From: Porphyra umbilicalis
Taxonomy: Eukaryota > Rhodophyta > Bangiophyceae > Bangiales > Bangiaceae
Direction: 5' to 3'
Assembly: GCA_002049455.2 (NCBI GenBank)
Contig: KV918820.1
Location: 186,001-250,000, forward strand
Length of the DNA: 64,000 nucleotides
Positions 10,968 through 22,072 of the stretch are shown piece by piece (position 1 is the stretch's first letter; every line of letters begins with the position of its first letter). Position numbers and translations under genes: made by a program. The notes beneath the pieces were generated by a model. The model did not search any database, had not been told where the DNA came from, and worked only from the letters and a program-made list of their open reading frames with translations.

Positions 10968-12199
10968 TCAAACATCCACCCCCCCCCCCGGGCCTCCCCC
11001 CCCCACACGCCACCCCCCGCACGCCCCCCCCTCCCGCGCCCGGACCGTCTCAAAGCCCTCCACCTCTACCTCGGGTGCCGCCGCCGCTGGCTCGACGACC
11101 AGCAGTTGGCGGGTGCGGCCAAACACCCACAGCCACCCCGGTGGCGGTGGGTACGCGCCCCGCCCCGGCGACACCCGCACCGCCACCACCCCCGCGTGGT
11201 CGTCCTAGCCCGCCGAGGCGGCCCCTACCCCCCCGGTCTTGTCGAGTTGCACGACCGCGTCGGCGTCGGCGAGCACGTCACCCACCACCGCGTGGGCGGA
11301 AAGCGTCAGCAGCGCCACCCCCCCGGCGGCGCGCATCGACGCGCAGAGGCGACGGAGGAGCGCGGGCAGGCCGCTGTCGCCACCGTCGACCGCAACGCAC
11401 CGCAGCGGCGGCACCACCCCCAACAGCCCCACCCGCGGCAGCCGCCGCGACCCCACCGCCGCGGTCACGTGCGGGGCGATGTGGTCGCCAAACGCCGCCG
11501 CGGCGACGCCAACGCCAACGCCAAGGAGGGAGACGGCAGCGCCGGCGGCGACCGCCGCGTCAAACGTCGAGGTGCCCGGGGGGGGCCGCGCCCCGAGCGG
11601 CACCCACCAGTCGAGGGGGATACACAGGGGAGGGGCACCCTCGCCGCCGCCACCACCTCCGTCGCCACCGCCGCCGCCGGCAGCGCGGGCGTACCCCCCC
11701 CCAGCCCCGCCGGCAGCGCCGCGTCGCGCCGCGCAATTTTGAAGTTGGATGGCGCTATGCCCGGGCAGGGCACCCCCACCCCCCCCCGACACCGCAGGCG
11801 CACAGCGCCTCCCCCCGTCGCGGCGACCGACGGGAGGGCGGCAAACGCAGCGACAGGGCTCCCCCCTCCCACCCCCAATGCGAGGGCGTGCGCCCACGTC
11901 AGCCCCTCGGCCGCAAAGGTGGCGAGGAAGGAGGAAGCACAGGAGGTGGGCGGCGCGTCTCCAACGAGCAGCGTGAGGCCGCCGAGGTGGACGACGCCGC
12001 CGAGGGCCACGTGCAAGCAGGGGATGGCCGTGGACATGAGGGGCCAGGCGGGGGAGGTGGGTGTGACCGCCGTGCCGGTGGCGGGGGAAAGGCGGGGGTA
12101 GCTTGGCACTAGGGAGGGGGGGGGCTCGGGCGGTCGTGCCGGGGGGGGTGGGGGGCCGAAAGAGGGAGGCAAGGGGGGGGCGCGCGTCCACCCGTCCAT
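10968..12199 (-). CDS. Elongator subunit 4 (ELP4/PAXNEB)-like protein
   Basis: Read on the minus strand, the product resembles ELP4, a RecA-fold subunit of the Elongator accessory complex (Elp4-6) needed for tRNA wobble-uridine modification. Matching blocks are a start STAIPCLHVALGGVVHLGGL with LLVGDAPPTSCASSFLATFA and AEGLTWAHALAL (about 12,040-11,890), then SNFKIARRD (about 11,740, corresponding to the family's KIAWRY), then LPALLRRLCASMRAAGGVAL with DADAVVQLDKTGG (about 11,370-11,230), then DDHAGVVAVRVSP and WVFGRTRQLLVVEP (about 11,200-11,080). A likely ATG is at 12197-12199, preceded by Pro-rich sequence. The frame changes once near poly-G at about 11,700, and one in-frame TAG lies at about 11,205-11,207 between conserved blocks. 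It may be a decayed copy, contain a very short intron, or carry sequence errors. No gene symbol is given because the call is motif-based. Confidence 0.55.
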
Positions 12200-12583
12200 C
12201 AAACCCCGCAGGTGGGCTTGCAGGGGGGGTGGAGGGGGGGGTGGAGGGGGGGTGGGGGGGTGCGCGCCGCCGCCGAAGCGCCTCGGCCGCCCGACGCGGC
12301 GGCGGCGGCCGCCGCCGCCACAGGGAGCGCGATGCCCCCGCCGAGAAGGAGAGGCGGTCAAACGCTGCGGCATCCCAACTGCGCACCACAGACGCGCCGT
12401 CGTCGCCGCCACGTAGCCACAGACGCAGCTACCACCACCGTCACCACAGGCAATGCCTGCCCGCAAACATCGGCAACGCGCGCGGGTATGTTGGCAGTGC
12501 CCGCCTCGACGCGGGCGTGGCAGCGAGCCGGTGTTGGCGCGCCGAGCGGGGCCGGCAACCGAGACGCCCGCCATTCCCCCAGC

Positions 12584-14212
12584 TCAGCGGCTCGCGTCCC
12601 ACCAGGGCAGGTTGGACCACTCGGCGGAACATTTTTCGAATACAAACGGGGGCGCCACCCACCGCACGCGCTCGCGGCCGCCGAGCGCCACCCCCACCAC
12701 GCGCTCATAGTCCGCCCGCACCGCGCGCTTGGCCGCCGCGCCCGCCGCGTTAGCGACCAGCATCGCGCGGGTGAGGCGCGGCAGCCGCGCAACAGAGGCG
12801 AGGGCGGCGTCGGAGAGTGGCGGTTCCGCCGCGACGGTGAGGCTTTCGGGTCCGCCGCCGAGGCCACCGCCGCCAACCGAGCCGAGCGCGGCCAACCACG
12901 GGTCGGGTTTCACCCCTTCGCCACCCGGACGAATATGACTTCGACGGTGGAAGAAGAGCGACAAGGTAGTCACGTGCGGAATGGGAGGCCAGCGGACGAG
13001 GTTGCCCGGGTAAGACACGTCCACCGCCAGGGCCTTCAGGCACGGCAGGGAGGTAAGGGCAACGAACGCTGCTTCACCGTCTCTGGACACCCACAGCCGG
13101 AGCGCCGTGAGGCGGAACAGCTCGGGGGGAGGGTTCGACATCAGGGAGTGGAGCGCCACAGGCGTTTCGTGAATGACTTGGCAGCGGGGGAGCACTAGCC
13201 GCCGCGGCATGGCCCCACAGGCGGCGAGCTCGCCAATCCACGCAGTCGACATGTTATAGTCGACGGCGGGTACGAGAACGTCGAAGCGGCGGCCGGCGTA
13301 CATCACCCCCGCCTCCGCGTTTGGCTGTTCATTCGCAACCACCGGGCACCCCTCGAGGTCGAGCTCCAACAGCGCTGGGAAGGCGGGCAGCGCCAGCGCC
13401 GCATAAGCGCCATCCGCAATATCGCCCCTGAGCGTCAAGCTTGTGACGTGTGGGTAGGCGGCGGCCAACTGCGACAGGTACTGAGTATCCCACTCCCCGG
13501 CCGCATCGAGCTCACGGAGACGTGGCAGCACCGGCCAAGGCAGTCGACCACAACCGTCTGAGCCCAGCGGAGTCGGCATCCAGGAATAGATATAGCATCG
13601 CCACTTGACGAGGCTCCTTGGCAGCGGCCACGGCGGCCACGGACCCTTCGCATTGGGCGGAGGGCGGCGGCGCGTCCACCGGTTCGACCGGTCTACGCCC
13701 GTCGCGACGGCGACAACAGACGAGTTGGCCACCTCCAGCGATCGCAGGGGCAGGGAGGGAAAGGTGAGAAACAGGGGCGCCAATTGCGGCCCAATGTCTC
13801 CGCCCAACGTCCACCCATGGAAGTACACCCTGCGGAGGGCGCGCGTCGTGCGCAGGAAGGAGGCCAACGAGATTGCCGAATCCGCCGAGCGGGGGCCACA
13901 CGCCACCCACGAGTGCCAAAAGGGCGCTTCTTGAGCCTGCTCCGCATACATCCGTGCGATCGCCGCAAAAGGGGGGTTCAGGTACGTCGCGACAGGCGAG
14001 ATGGCGACGCATGAGATACTTGACAGCGCCGCGCGTCGCAGGCGCCGTGACGTGGCGGTGAGAGACAAGATGGTGCGGCCTGTGGCGGCAGACGCGACGA
14101 CGGTGAGGAGCTCGTCGGGGAGGTCTTCGAGAACCGCGACCCGGGGAAGGCAAATGCGGTGGGGGGGGGGGGGGGGGGGGGGCGTCGGCGCGTGCGGCGC
14201 CGGCAGCGTCAT
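12584..14212 (-). CDS. F-box / leucine-rich-repeat-like protein
   Basis: A single-exon minus-strand gene of 542 residues starting at ATG 14212. After a Pro tract (encoded by the 22-base G run at 14161-14182) comes an F-box-like segment, VLEDLPDELLTVVASAATGR followed by SLTATSRRLRRAAL. The rest reads as irregular leucine-rich repeats: LRRVYFHGWTL, LPLRSLEVANS, LPRLRELDAAG, VTSLTLRGDIAD, FPALLELDLEGC, LFRLTALRLW, LPCLKALAVD and ARLPRLTRAML. F-box/LRR proteins are substrate receptors of SCF ubiquitin ligases, binding Skp1 through the F-box and targets through the repeats. The downstream ATG was chosen over the longer open frame because the upstream part is low in conservation signal. The frame passes through the G run without a break, unlike in other genes here. 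The target is unknown. Confidence 0.72.
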   Translation of the reverse strand: MTLPAPHAPTPPPPPPPHRICLPRVAVLEDLPDELLTVVASAATGRTILSLTATSRRLRRAALSSISCVAISPVATYLNPPFAAIARMYAEQAQEAPFWHSWVACGPRSADSAISLASFLRTTRALRRVYFHGWTLGGDIGPQLAPLFLTFPSLPLRSLEVANSSVVAVATGVDRSNRWTRRRPPPNAKGPWPPWPLPRSLVKWRCYIYSWMPTPLGSDGCGRLPWPVLPRLRELDAAGEWDTQYLSQLAAAYPHVTSLTLRGDIADGAYAALALPAFPALLELDLEGCPVVANEQPNAEAGVMYAGRRFDVLVPAVDYNMSTAWIGELAACGAMPRRLVLPRCQVIHETPVALHSLMSNPPPELFRLTALRLWVSRDGEAAFVALTSLPCLKALAVDVSYPGNLVRWPPIPHVTTLSLFFHRRSHIRPGGEGVKPDPWLAALGSVGGGGLGGGPESLTVAAEPPLSDAALASVARLPRLTRAMLVANAAGAAAKRAVRADYERVVGVALGGRERVRWVAPPFVFEKCSAEWSNLPWWDASR

Positions 14213-14723
14213 GACGAGCAGGTCGGGCGGCGGACACCCGGGCGACAGCGACGCCGGTCGCCGCGTGCTGCAGACCGTACGAGTGAGCGGGGCTAAAGAT
14301 CGAAGAGGGGCATGGGCGTTTGGGGAAGATTGCTGGGAACACGGCCAGAGGTCACGTCGAGGGGAGGACGAGCGCGCCTCGACCAACGAACTCGTGCACA
14401 GGCGGTGTGGCCACACCGCCTGTGGCCCACGTGGGCCTTGCCGGCCCGCAGTGATGCTTAACTCGAGTTGGAACAATACGCCGTTCTGGTCAGATTTTCT
14501 TGTTGAAACGCCTTGTGGGGCCGACCCACATTGTGGGTTTTATTGCGGTTTGCGGGTCGGACGGGGTCAAACCCACAAAAGACCACCCACCAAACGCCAG
14601 CGAGGAATATCTCCGGCAGACTGCTCTGCTGACAAAAGCCAGACAGGCAATAGACACATGCAGTCCGCACAGGAGATATCCAATGAGAGCGATGCTGTAC
14701 TGTAGCTTGCATGGACATACATA

Positions 14724-14983
14724 CAGCCGTTCTCCCAAAAATCCCGCACACCTACAGTGCGTTCTCGTTATAAGAGAATCATGTACAAGAGAATATGGGT
14801 CGCGAGTCTTCCATTCCAGTCCGTGTAGTCCACTTTTATTGAGATTCAGCTGAATCAGCCGTCTCTTATAACGAGAACGCACTGTACTGTACAGTTGCAA
14901 AAGAGTTCCAAATCGGCCTCTACGACCCCGCAGAGGCCGATTTTGAACTCTTTTGCACCTGTTGCAGTGCGGGAGACCGGCTG
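14724..14983. mobile_element. MITE family B, copy 1, interrupted by a family A MITE
   Basis: The ends (CAGCCGTTCTCCCAAAAATC at 14724 and GAGACCGGCTG at 14983, TA on both sides) match the intact family B copy at 18214-18345. The sequence is split by a complete family A MITE at 14755-14884 flanked by its own TA duplication. This fixes relative age: B was here before A inserted. Confidence 0.85.
14755..14884. mobile_element. MITE family A, copy 2 (nested)
   Basis: A 130-bp copy flanked by TA at 14753-14754 and 14885-14886, in the same orientation as the 5667-5797 copy. The terminal inverted repeats begin CAGTGCGTTCTCGTTATAAG. It is inserted inside the family B MITE. Confidence 0.88.
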
Positions 14984-14985
14984 TA

Positions 14986-17900
14986 AATATTAGATGTAGC
15001 CCACTATGCGCGACAGATTCAGACTCGTCTTAATGCACTTGACTCGTCGTCCATCGAGACTGGACGCGTCACTCATCGCGAGATGCGCCGACGCCGTCGA
15101 GAAAAGTGGCCCACGCACCATGCACGTAGGATAATCGGATACTGAGACGAATTCCTGTCCAGTCGTTACAACTCGAAAATTGTAACGACTGGCTACCACG
15201 GCTTCCTCAGGACGGCTCTCAGCCATCGTTGTAACGATTGGATATGCGTGCTCCACGTGCATTCACTCTGATCCACACAGTTCTCCGCGTCCCACCACAC
15301 ATTGAAATATTTAAGCCATTCCAAAGCTGGCTCCGATTTCAACCCCTCTTCAGTGCATGTGTAGCGCATGTCCTTGATTATCTGCGAGATTTTCACATGG
15401 GATTTTATGACTTCCGCCCTTGGTACCTAAAGGCATCAGTACGAACCCCAGATGAATTCTAAGGAACTAATACTCTCTGGCGATTCAGGCCCCAGAGCAT
15501 CGCGCCCTCAGGGTGCCCCCCCCAGCGGTGTGCGGCCGAACAGCCTCGTCAATAAAACACTTCTCCCGGCCTCGTCCCATTTCTATGCTCACCCACATCC
15601 CTTTCCCACCGACGGCGCAATTCCAAGGACGCTCGTGATGTGTCTGTGCTTGTTGAAAACGCCGCGATTAAACCCCGGCGTTGCGCACGCTACCTTGCAT
15701 CGAAGGTTTCGACACTGTGCATCTCTTTTCTGTATACTGCGCGCACGTTCGTGTATCCAGTTTGCACCACCCCAGCACGAGAAAAGTGAACATTCTATGG
15801 TGTACGATCAACAGGTACCAACGCAGAAATCGCGCCGTGCCGCCAGTCCGCGCTTCATCATGCCCCCAGTCCACGCTTGTCTGCGAGGCCGCCGTGTTCG
15901 GAACAGTCATAGTTAAGACAATCCGTAGCATTTAGGGTGACTGAACAATAGTTTATTCGTGGTCCAGAGGGCGCATGACAAATACGTAATTCTAATACTT
16001 TCTTGGTTCTTTGGCGATGCTGTCATCGCCGCTGTCAGCGTGGGTGAAACGTCTCGCATGTCGGGCCATATTGTTGGTATATCGGTAAATTTGATCGGTA
16101 AGGGTCTCGGTATCCCGATCAATAGTCGGTATCGTCCATTTTCTCAATGGTCGGTACAGGTCTGTAATGTAATAATATTCGTATTTAATCCTGGGAGAGC
16201 TCGACCGACGCCACACACCGGGCGAGGCACTCACCGGTCCCATTAGTCGCCGACCAGATAGACCAGCAAAGCAGCCACGATGCAATATTGATCGCAGAAG
16301 ACATCCGCGTCTAGTATGCAGGCCCTCCTGCTTCAGTCCAGCTCGCCTCCTATGCCCAAGCAAGCGTGTCCTCTGCCCTGTCAAAAGATGCCTGGGTATC
16401 CCCAAGAGGTAGTGTTGCGGCTGCGGAACTTCCGCGCCACCAAGTTTTCTTTGCGTCATAATGTTGGTAGCAGAGTGGGCGAGCGGTATGTTGTCGATGT
16501 ATGTGCCTTGATGTGTGGGGAATGTATGGCGCGCTGTGGTACGCAGGAGTATTATTGGTGGGGAGGCGAAGGGATGGATCCGAGCTTGCCCAGGTCAGAC
16601 ACAGTCGAGGCCGTGGTGCTACTTGGGTGGAGTGCAGAGGCGGGAGGTTGATATGGTCGGGGTCATGCGGTGGTAGTTGCACTGTGTGGATGAGGGTGCG
16701 GACGCGAGTGGGGCTCTAACCACATATGCCACAAAATCGGAAAATATTATGAAACATGAGACTACCGAGATATCGGTACAAAATCGATAAATCAGTATTC
16801 CGATTGGGAAAGAGCATTCATCGCAATGTTCGGTAAATGCCAACCTTAGTGGCCACGCCCTGACGGTCCAGAAACACAAAGCGACGGGACAGCTACGCAT
16901 CGCGCGTCTGAGATGAGAACGTCTGCGAGATGCCATTGGCAACACGCCAGGTCTGACGTCATACTGTCATGTGAACTTTCATCCACCTCATCCAGGCTGA
17001 TACTGTGCATTCTATTCCGCGTATTTTGCAACGACTTCGGAAAATGAAGTATTATACCTTTGCGACATTAGGAATGTAACCCCCGCATCCTCATCTAAGA
17101 AAGACAGACGTTTCAAACTAACCTCCTAACGCATCAGCCGATGAAAGACGGTATGAAAAAAAAGAAGACAACAGTGACCAACTCCGTAAGAGAGGCTCAC
17201 ATATAAGAGCGCTACTGATCCATGTTCTCCACAACCCAGCTTAGTACCAGTCGCCAAAAATTGGAACGTGATCGGCCGGTAGGAAGAGCATGAGAGGAAA
17301 AGTTGCGAGCCCACTCACTGGCAGAGAGTTACTGTGCAAGTGTGCGAAAGATTTTCTCCATTTTCAGGCTCCAGTGAGGTGCCCAGAGCCCCTATTTCGA
17401 ATTGTGAAATAATTCGCCGGATAGTGAAGTGGCCCCCAGCCTTCTCTCTCGGTCGAATTCAAATGCTGAATAACGCTACGTGCATGAAACATGGGCCAGA
17501 AAAGTGTCATGAGGCGTCGGCGTGCTGGTTGTCCGACGCTGATTGGGTTTCGTCGTGAGCACGTTTTGTTGTCTTTGTCCTGATTGTACCTCCGCCTCCC
17601 GCCTCCCGACCGACCACCGGGGCGCCCACCCGCCCCAGCGAGCACCGAGCACCCGCCGCACCAGCAATGGCCCCGTCACTCCAGCATCCCCCCCATTCCG
17701 TCCACTATTCCCGCACCCCGTCACCGCGGCCGCGACGGCCGTGCCGCTACCGTAACCGCATTTACCTCGCCCCCGCCACCGTCGGCCGCCGCGCCGTGCC
17801 GGCGCTGCCGGTAGCCGCGGACGGGCCGGGGCCGGCGGTCGGCGTCTCGGCGACCGACGAGCCGCCGTCGAGAACCGGGGACCCCCCCCCCGTCCAACTG

Positions 17901-18213
17901 CACCAAGCGGCAGGCGGGAGGGAGCGGAGAGTCCTGCCGGGGCGCCGCACCCGCCGCCGCAGGCAGGCCGCTCTGGGCGCTGCGGGCCGACCGGGGGGGC
18001 GGAGGCGCCGCTCCATGCCGTCGCTGACGCCGCCGCCGGGGAGCCCCCGGGGGTGGAGGGGGGGAAGGTCCCAGCCGTTACGACCGTCACACAGAGGGAG
18101 GGTGCGGCGGCGGGGGAAGGGCAGTGCCCGCGCTGGTACGTACGACCGGCGCACAGTGGGAGGGCGCAGGGGAGCATGTCACACGCCTCCCACCATACAC
18201 AGATCGTGTCATA
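14986..18213. other. AT-richer spacer, no supported gene
   Basis: This 3.2-kb stretch has lower GC content than its surroundings and no recognisable gene. It holds a 13-bp-arm hairpin at 15159-15192. A GC-rich island at about 17,600-18,150 is open in several frames on both strands but shows no conserved motif. Around 16,080-16,150 and 16,760-16,800 there are AT-rich stretches repeating ATCGGTA-type words, possibly old mobile-element debris. Confidence 0.5.
15159..15192. repeat. Short perfect hairpin
   Basis: Arms CCAGTCGTTACAA (15159-15171) and its reverse complement (15180-15192) around an 8-base loop. No function is assigned. Confidence 0.8.
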
Positions 18214-18345
18214 CAGCCGTTCTCCCAAAAATCCCGCACTCCAACTGTTGCAAAAGAGTTCCAAATCGGCCTCTGCGGGGTCGTAGAGGCCGATTTGGAA
18301 CTCTTTTACAACTGTTGGAGTGCGGGATTTTTGGGAGAACGGCTG
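18214..18345. mobile_element. MITE family B, copy 2 (fold-back)
   Basis: A 132-bp near-perfect palindrome flanked by TA at 18212-18213 and 18346-18347. The two arms of about 62 bp are almost complete reverse complements, starting CAGCCGTTCTCCCAAAAATC. Transcribed, it would form one long hairpin. TA flanks point to a Tc1/mariner-type transposase in trans. Confidence 0.88.
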
Positions 18346-18552
18346 TACGTCTCACAGTTCTCGCCCGCCGTTCCCGTCGTTACATTCCGGCTTCCTGCTC
18401 GGTTTACTCCGGGAGATTGTTTTCCACAACGGTACGTGCGCCGCAGAAACGGGGATGCCGTTGCGGGGCCGCAATGTTGTAGCTTTTGTGGAACGCCTTG
18501 TGAAGCGCTGTTCAGCGGACCCTTCACATCCGGACATGCCGGATTGCTTCTA

Positions 18553-18682
18553 CAGTGCGTTCTCGTTATAAGAGACAGCTGATTCATCTAAATATCAATA
18601 AAAGTGGCCCACACGGACTGGAATGGAAGACTCGCGACCCATATTCTCTTATACACGATTCTCTTATAACGAGAACGCACTG
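18553..18682. mobile_element. MITE family A, copy 3
   Basis: A 130-bp copy flanked by TA at 18551-18552 and 18683-18684, with its internal sequence inverted relative to the other two copies. The ends match the family A repeats. Confidence 0.88.
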
Positions 18683-19068
18683 TATTGGCAAGGAGAGGCG
18701 TCTAGTGGTGTAAAGCTGGCCAGTGAATGGGCGGTCAAAGATGTGGTCACAAAATTTCGTGGTGAAAAGCGAGGCTCACTGCCCATTCAGGGGCGTTCCA
18801 CAAAAAAGTGAAGCTCCCACAAACGCTTCATTTGTCATATTGCTCCAACGCCGGTTAAGGATCACAGCGCCGCGCGCACAGTTGTTGACACACTGTGGGA
18901 AATGAGGGCCCGCGGCCAGGCGCCTTTACCAGAGGCCCGAGGGAATCCCGTCATAACTGGAGTTTGGCCTAAGCAAGGAGACCTATTACATACGCGATGA
19001 CAGCTGTCTGTCTCAATCGCACAGCTCCTGAAGAGTACTGTCCGCATGTGCACTTTGTATACAAAGTC

Positions 19069-19144
19069 GCCGTCCAACAGTCTCAATGAGATTGGGATGC
19101 GCTACATGTAGCGCATCCCAATCTCATTGAGACTGTTGGACGGC
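19069..19144. repeat. 76-bp perfect palindrome
   Basis: Arms 19069-19106 and 19107-19144 are exact reverse complements with no spacer, centred on GCTACATGTAGC. Just outside is a smaller palindrome, ACTTTGTATACAAAGT. It lies about 400 bp beyond the stop of the ABC transporter, where AT-richer spacer meets GC-rich coding DNA. A cruciform, a hairpin RNA source or an inverted join in the assembly are all possible. Confidence 0.9.
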
Positions 19145-19552
19145 TGCTTGCTTGCTGGCCGAGGCGCGCAAGCGCCGTCAAGGCGCCATCTTGACTCCGG
19201 GATGCGGTCTGCCCTCGCAGCGCAAGAGGATGATGCTCTTGATGAGCATTGGTGTATTGTACACCTCCCGAGCGTGTCCTCCCCGCCAGTGCCTTTGGCC
19301 TCTGACAGACCCACCGCGGGCGGCGGTCGTTGGAATCCGACTCTGCTCCCTGGCGGCTGCTTCCAGCCGCCTCGTTCCCGACCACCACCTCGTCCCCGAC
19401 CACCACCTCGTCCCCGCATGCCGCCCCGTCCCCGCACGCCACGGCGGGCCGCTTTTCCGCACGGGTCTGACCATCCGCTGCCGGTCATTCCCCCATCTGG
19501 GCCCTGCGGGGTGTCCCCCCCCCCTCCACCCCCGCCCCCCCCCCCCTCGCGC

Positions 19553-21300
19553 TCACGCGTCCACCTCTTGGTCCGCCACCATCCGCGCGTACACCCCCCC
19601 CCGCGCAACCAGCTCGTCGTGGCGCCCGACATCCGCCACCGCCCCCCCAACGACGACCGCAATCGCGTCGGTGTCTCGCACCGCCGCCAGCCGGTGCGAC
19701 ACGAGAATGGTCGTGCGGCGGCGGCCGCCGCCCCCCCCCCCCCCCCCAGCGCGGCGGCCACGGCCGCCTCGGTCGCCCCGTCGAGCGCCGCCGTCGCCTC
19801 GTCGGCGAGCAGCACCTCTGGGCGGCGGATGAGCGCGCGCGCTATCGCTACGCGCAGCCGCTCGCCGCCGCTGAGGCGCGCCGCCCGCGGGCCGACGCGC
19901 TCGTCATACCCCCGCGGGGTGCCCATGATCCAATCGTAGGCGCCCGCGGCGGTCGCCGCCGCGACCACGTCCGCGTCGGTGACGACGGCCGGCGGATCGT
20001 TGGCGCCCCCCGCCGCGTGTGCGACCCCGTACGCGATATTGTCGCGGATGGTGGTGGAGAAGAGGTCGGGCTCTTGGGGCACCACCCCGAGGCGCGCCCG
20101 CAGGTGCGCCGCGTGCGCGGCGCGGACGTCCACGCCCCCGTGCGTCACCGCCCCGGCGTGCGCGTCGTAGAGGCGCAGCAGCAGCGCGAGGGCGGTCGAC
20201 TTGCCGCACCCCGACGCGCCAACGATGCCGACCGTCGCGCCGGCCGGGGCGGTGAGGGAAAAGCCGCCGAGCACCGGCGCGTCGGGGCGGGACGGGTAGC
20301 AAAAGGCAACGTCGGTGAGGCGCTGCTCGGACGACGTCCATGCCGCCTCGGAGGGCGGCCGTGGCGCCGTTGCGTCAATGGCGCTGACGCGGTCGACGAG
20401 CGCAAAGACGCGGGCGGCGGCGGTGAGGGAGGCGGCGACGTCGGGCAGCCACGAGGCCGCTTGGCCGAGGATCACGCACAAAAAGATGATGGCGGTGAGG
20501 GCTTGGAGCGACCCGAGAAAGTCGCACGCGCCGTCCACGCCCAGCTTGGCGCCGTACCACAGCGCCACCGCCCAAATGCTAAACGTGAGGAGCTCTGTGC
20601 AGACCAACAGGAGGAAAGCGACCGGCCATGGCAGCGCAGCGCATACACTCGGTGAGGCAGGACGCTGTCGGTCAGTGCACGCACAAGCCACGCTCGCGCC
20701 CGCGGGAGGAGGGACGCTGGGTCAGTGTGCCAATGCGTGTAGAGCGCAGACAGCGACCGTTGGTAGAACCACTCCCCACATTGTCATACCACACGGTGAG
20801 AGCGATACCCGCAACCACGTACCCGACAAGCCCAGGCCGATCCCAGAGGTGATGGCCATCACGCGGCCCTTGGTGATAGGCTCCCCCAACCCGGCCTCAA
20901 AGCGAGCGAGGAACTGCCGCTGCGCCCCAAGCGTCGTCACCGTGCGGATGTTGGCCACCAACTCGGACAGCACGGCACCAGCCGCTTGGTAGGCCGCCCG
21001 CACGTCAGCGTCCGACGCCGCCAGTAGGCGGACTTGTACGTAGCCGTCCAATGCAATGCCCGGGGTAAACGCGAGCGTGACGGCCGCCACCTTCTAGCAG
21101 CCCCAACAGGCAATGACTAGCCTAGTCCCAACCGAGCTCGCCACCATCAAGAGGGTGCCCGCCGTCTCTCCAAGAAGCCTCTTGACCAGCGGCACGTTGG
21201 CCGCCAGCTGCGTCGACAGCACCCCCACCGAGTGGGCTTTGTCGTCGAAAAAGGCGGCTTCCTGGCGGAGCATCGCCCCAAACGCGGCCTACTACAAGCG
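19553..21300 (-). CDS. ABCB-type ABC transporter, C-terminal half, 5' truncated and disrupted
   Basis: The minus strand encodes the second half of an ABCB (MDR/TAP-like) exporter. From the 5' side: FGAMLRQEAAFFDD (about 21,290-21,245), then GYVQVRLLAASDAD and ELVANIRTVTTLGAQRQFLA (about 21,045-20,920), then VVAGIALTVWY (near 20,800), then LLTFSIWAVALWYGAKLG and the end of the membrane domain. The nucleotide-binding domain follows with Walker A GASGCGKST (about 20,200-20,225), a Q-loop region LGVVPQEPDLFSTTIRDNI, the signature LSGGERLRVAIARAL, Walker B VLLADEATAALD and, after a frame change at poly-C (about 19,730-19,746), the H-loop ILVSHRLAAVRDTD. It ends at TGA 19553-19555. Defects include a TAG where Trp is expected (about 21,095), a frame change near 20,820, and no first transmembrane half. 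Two TM5-like segments suggest a partial duplication. It is probably a pseudogene or a badly assembled gene. Confidence 0.78.
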
Positions 21301-22072
21301 CTGGTACATCCAGGGCTCCGTGCTCATCGGCTCGGCCGCGTGCGCCGTGTTAGCGGGCGCCCCGGTGGAGCGGGCGCCGGGGGGGGGGGGGGCGAGGCGC
21401 AGCCATAGGGCGTGTGCGCGCGTGCGTGTGCTCATGACGCAAGCCAGAGGGGATTGGCGGGCCGTGCGGACCACAGGCGCAGCGTCGGCGACTGACTTGC
21501 GGTCTGGACATTGCTCCCTCGCTTTATGGCGACGCGACGTCGGGCACCTCGTGTCTCGATGCGCGCCGACCGCCTGTGCTTGGCCGCTTCGGCCCCTCCC
21601 GCGTGCCGCCGGTCCACGCACAGCGGACCTGCTCGTGGAGGGCATCTACTCGGAAAAAATGGTGCAACTGCCCGACTCGGGCGCCGACATGGTCACCATG
21701 GTTTGGGGCTGCCAGCAGGCCGCCACCTTTCTCGGCTCCCTCCTCATTGCGTTTATCACGTTGGGGGACCCCGCCATATTTAGTTGGGTGTGCCTCCCGT
21801 TTGCGGCGCAGCTCGCCTTGCCCGTCGCGGCCGGCTGGGTCAGCGAGGCGCGGACCGAGCCGAACTTTCGGCGGGACAAGGTGGTGGAGCACGCGCGTTA
21901 TTTTTGCCACGGCATTATGATGGCGGCGGGGGTCCTCGGCTTGGGCGCCGCGTCGCTGTGGGCCTCTGTGAAAGTGCAGGCGGCGTACAGCGTCGGAATT
22001 AACATATTTCTCTGCGGCTTGTCCCTGTGGCTCCTGCCGCCGATGCTTGGTACGTTTCAGGGGGAGGGCTGA
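21291..22072 (+). CDS. BT1-like membrane transporter fragment
   Basis: Two plus-strand blocks look like a folate-biopterin transporter (BT1, major facilitator group) protein. The first is YYKRWYIQGSVLIGSAACAV (about 21,291-21,360). The second, after a likely acceptor CCACGCACAG at about 21,613-21,622, is DLLVEGIYSEKMVQLPDSGA with TMVWGCQQAATFLGSL and four more hydrophobic helices to about 22,050. The D-x3-EGIYSEKM pattern and the helix spacing support the family, but similarity is judged by eye. The block between them (about 21,380-21,620) has a G run and may be an intron. A possible donor GTACGTTTCAG follows the last helix at about 22,051, so more exons may lie downstream. The beginning of the protein is missing, because the sequence to the left is the minus-strand ABC gene. 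Confidence 0.45.
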
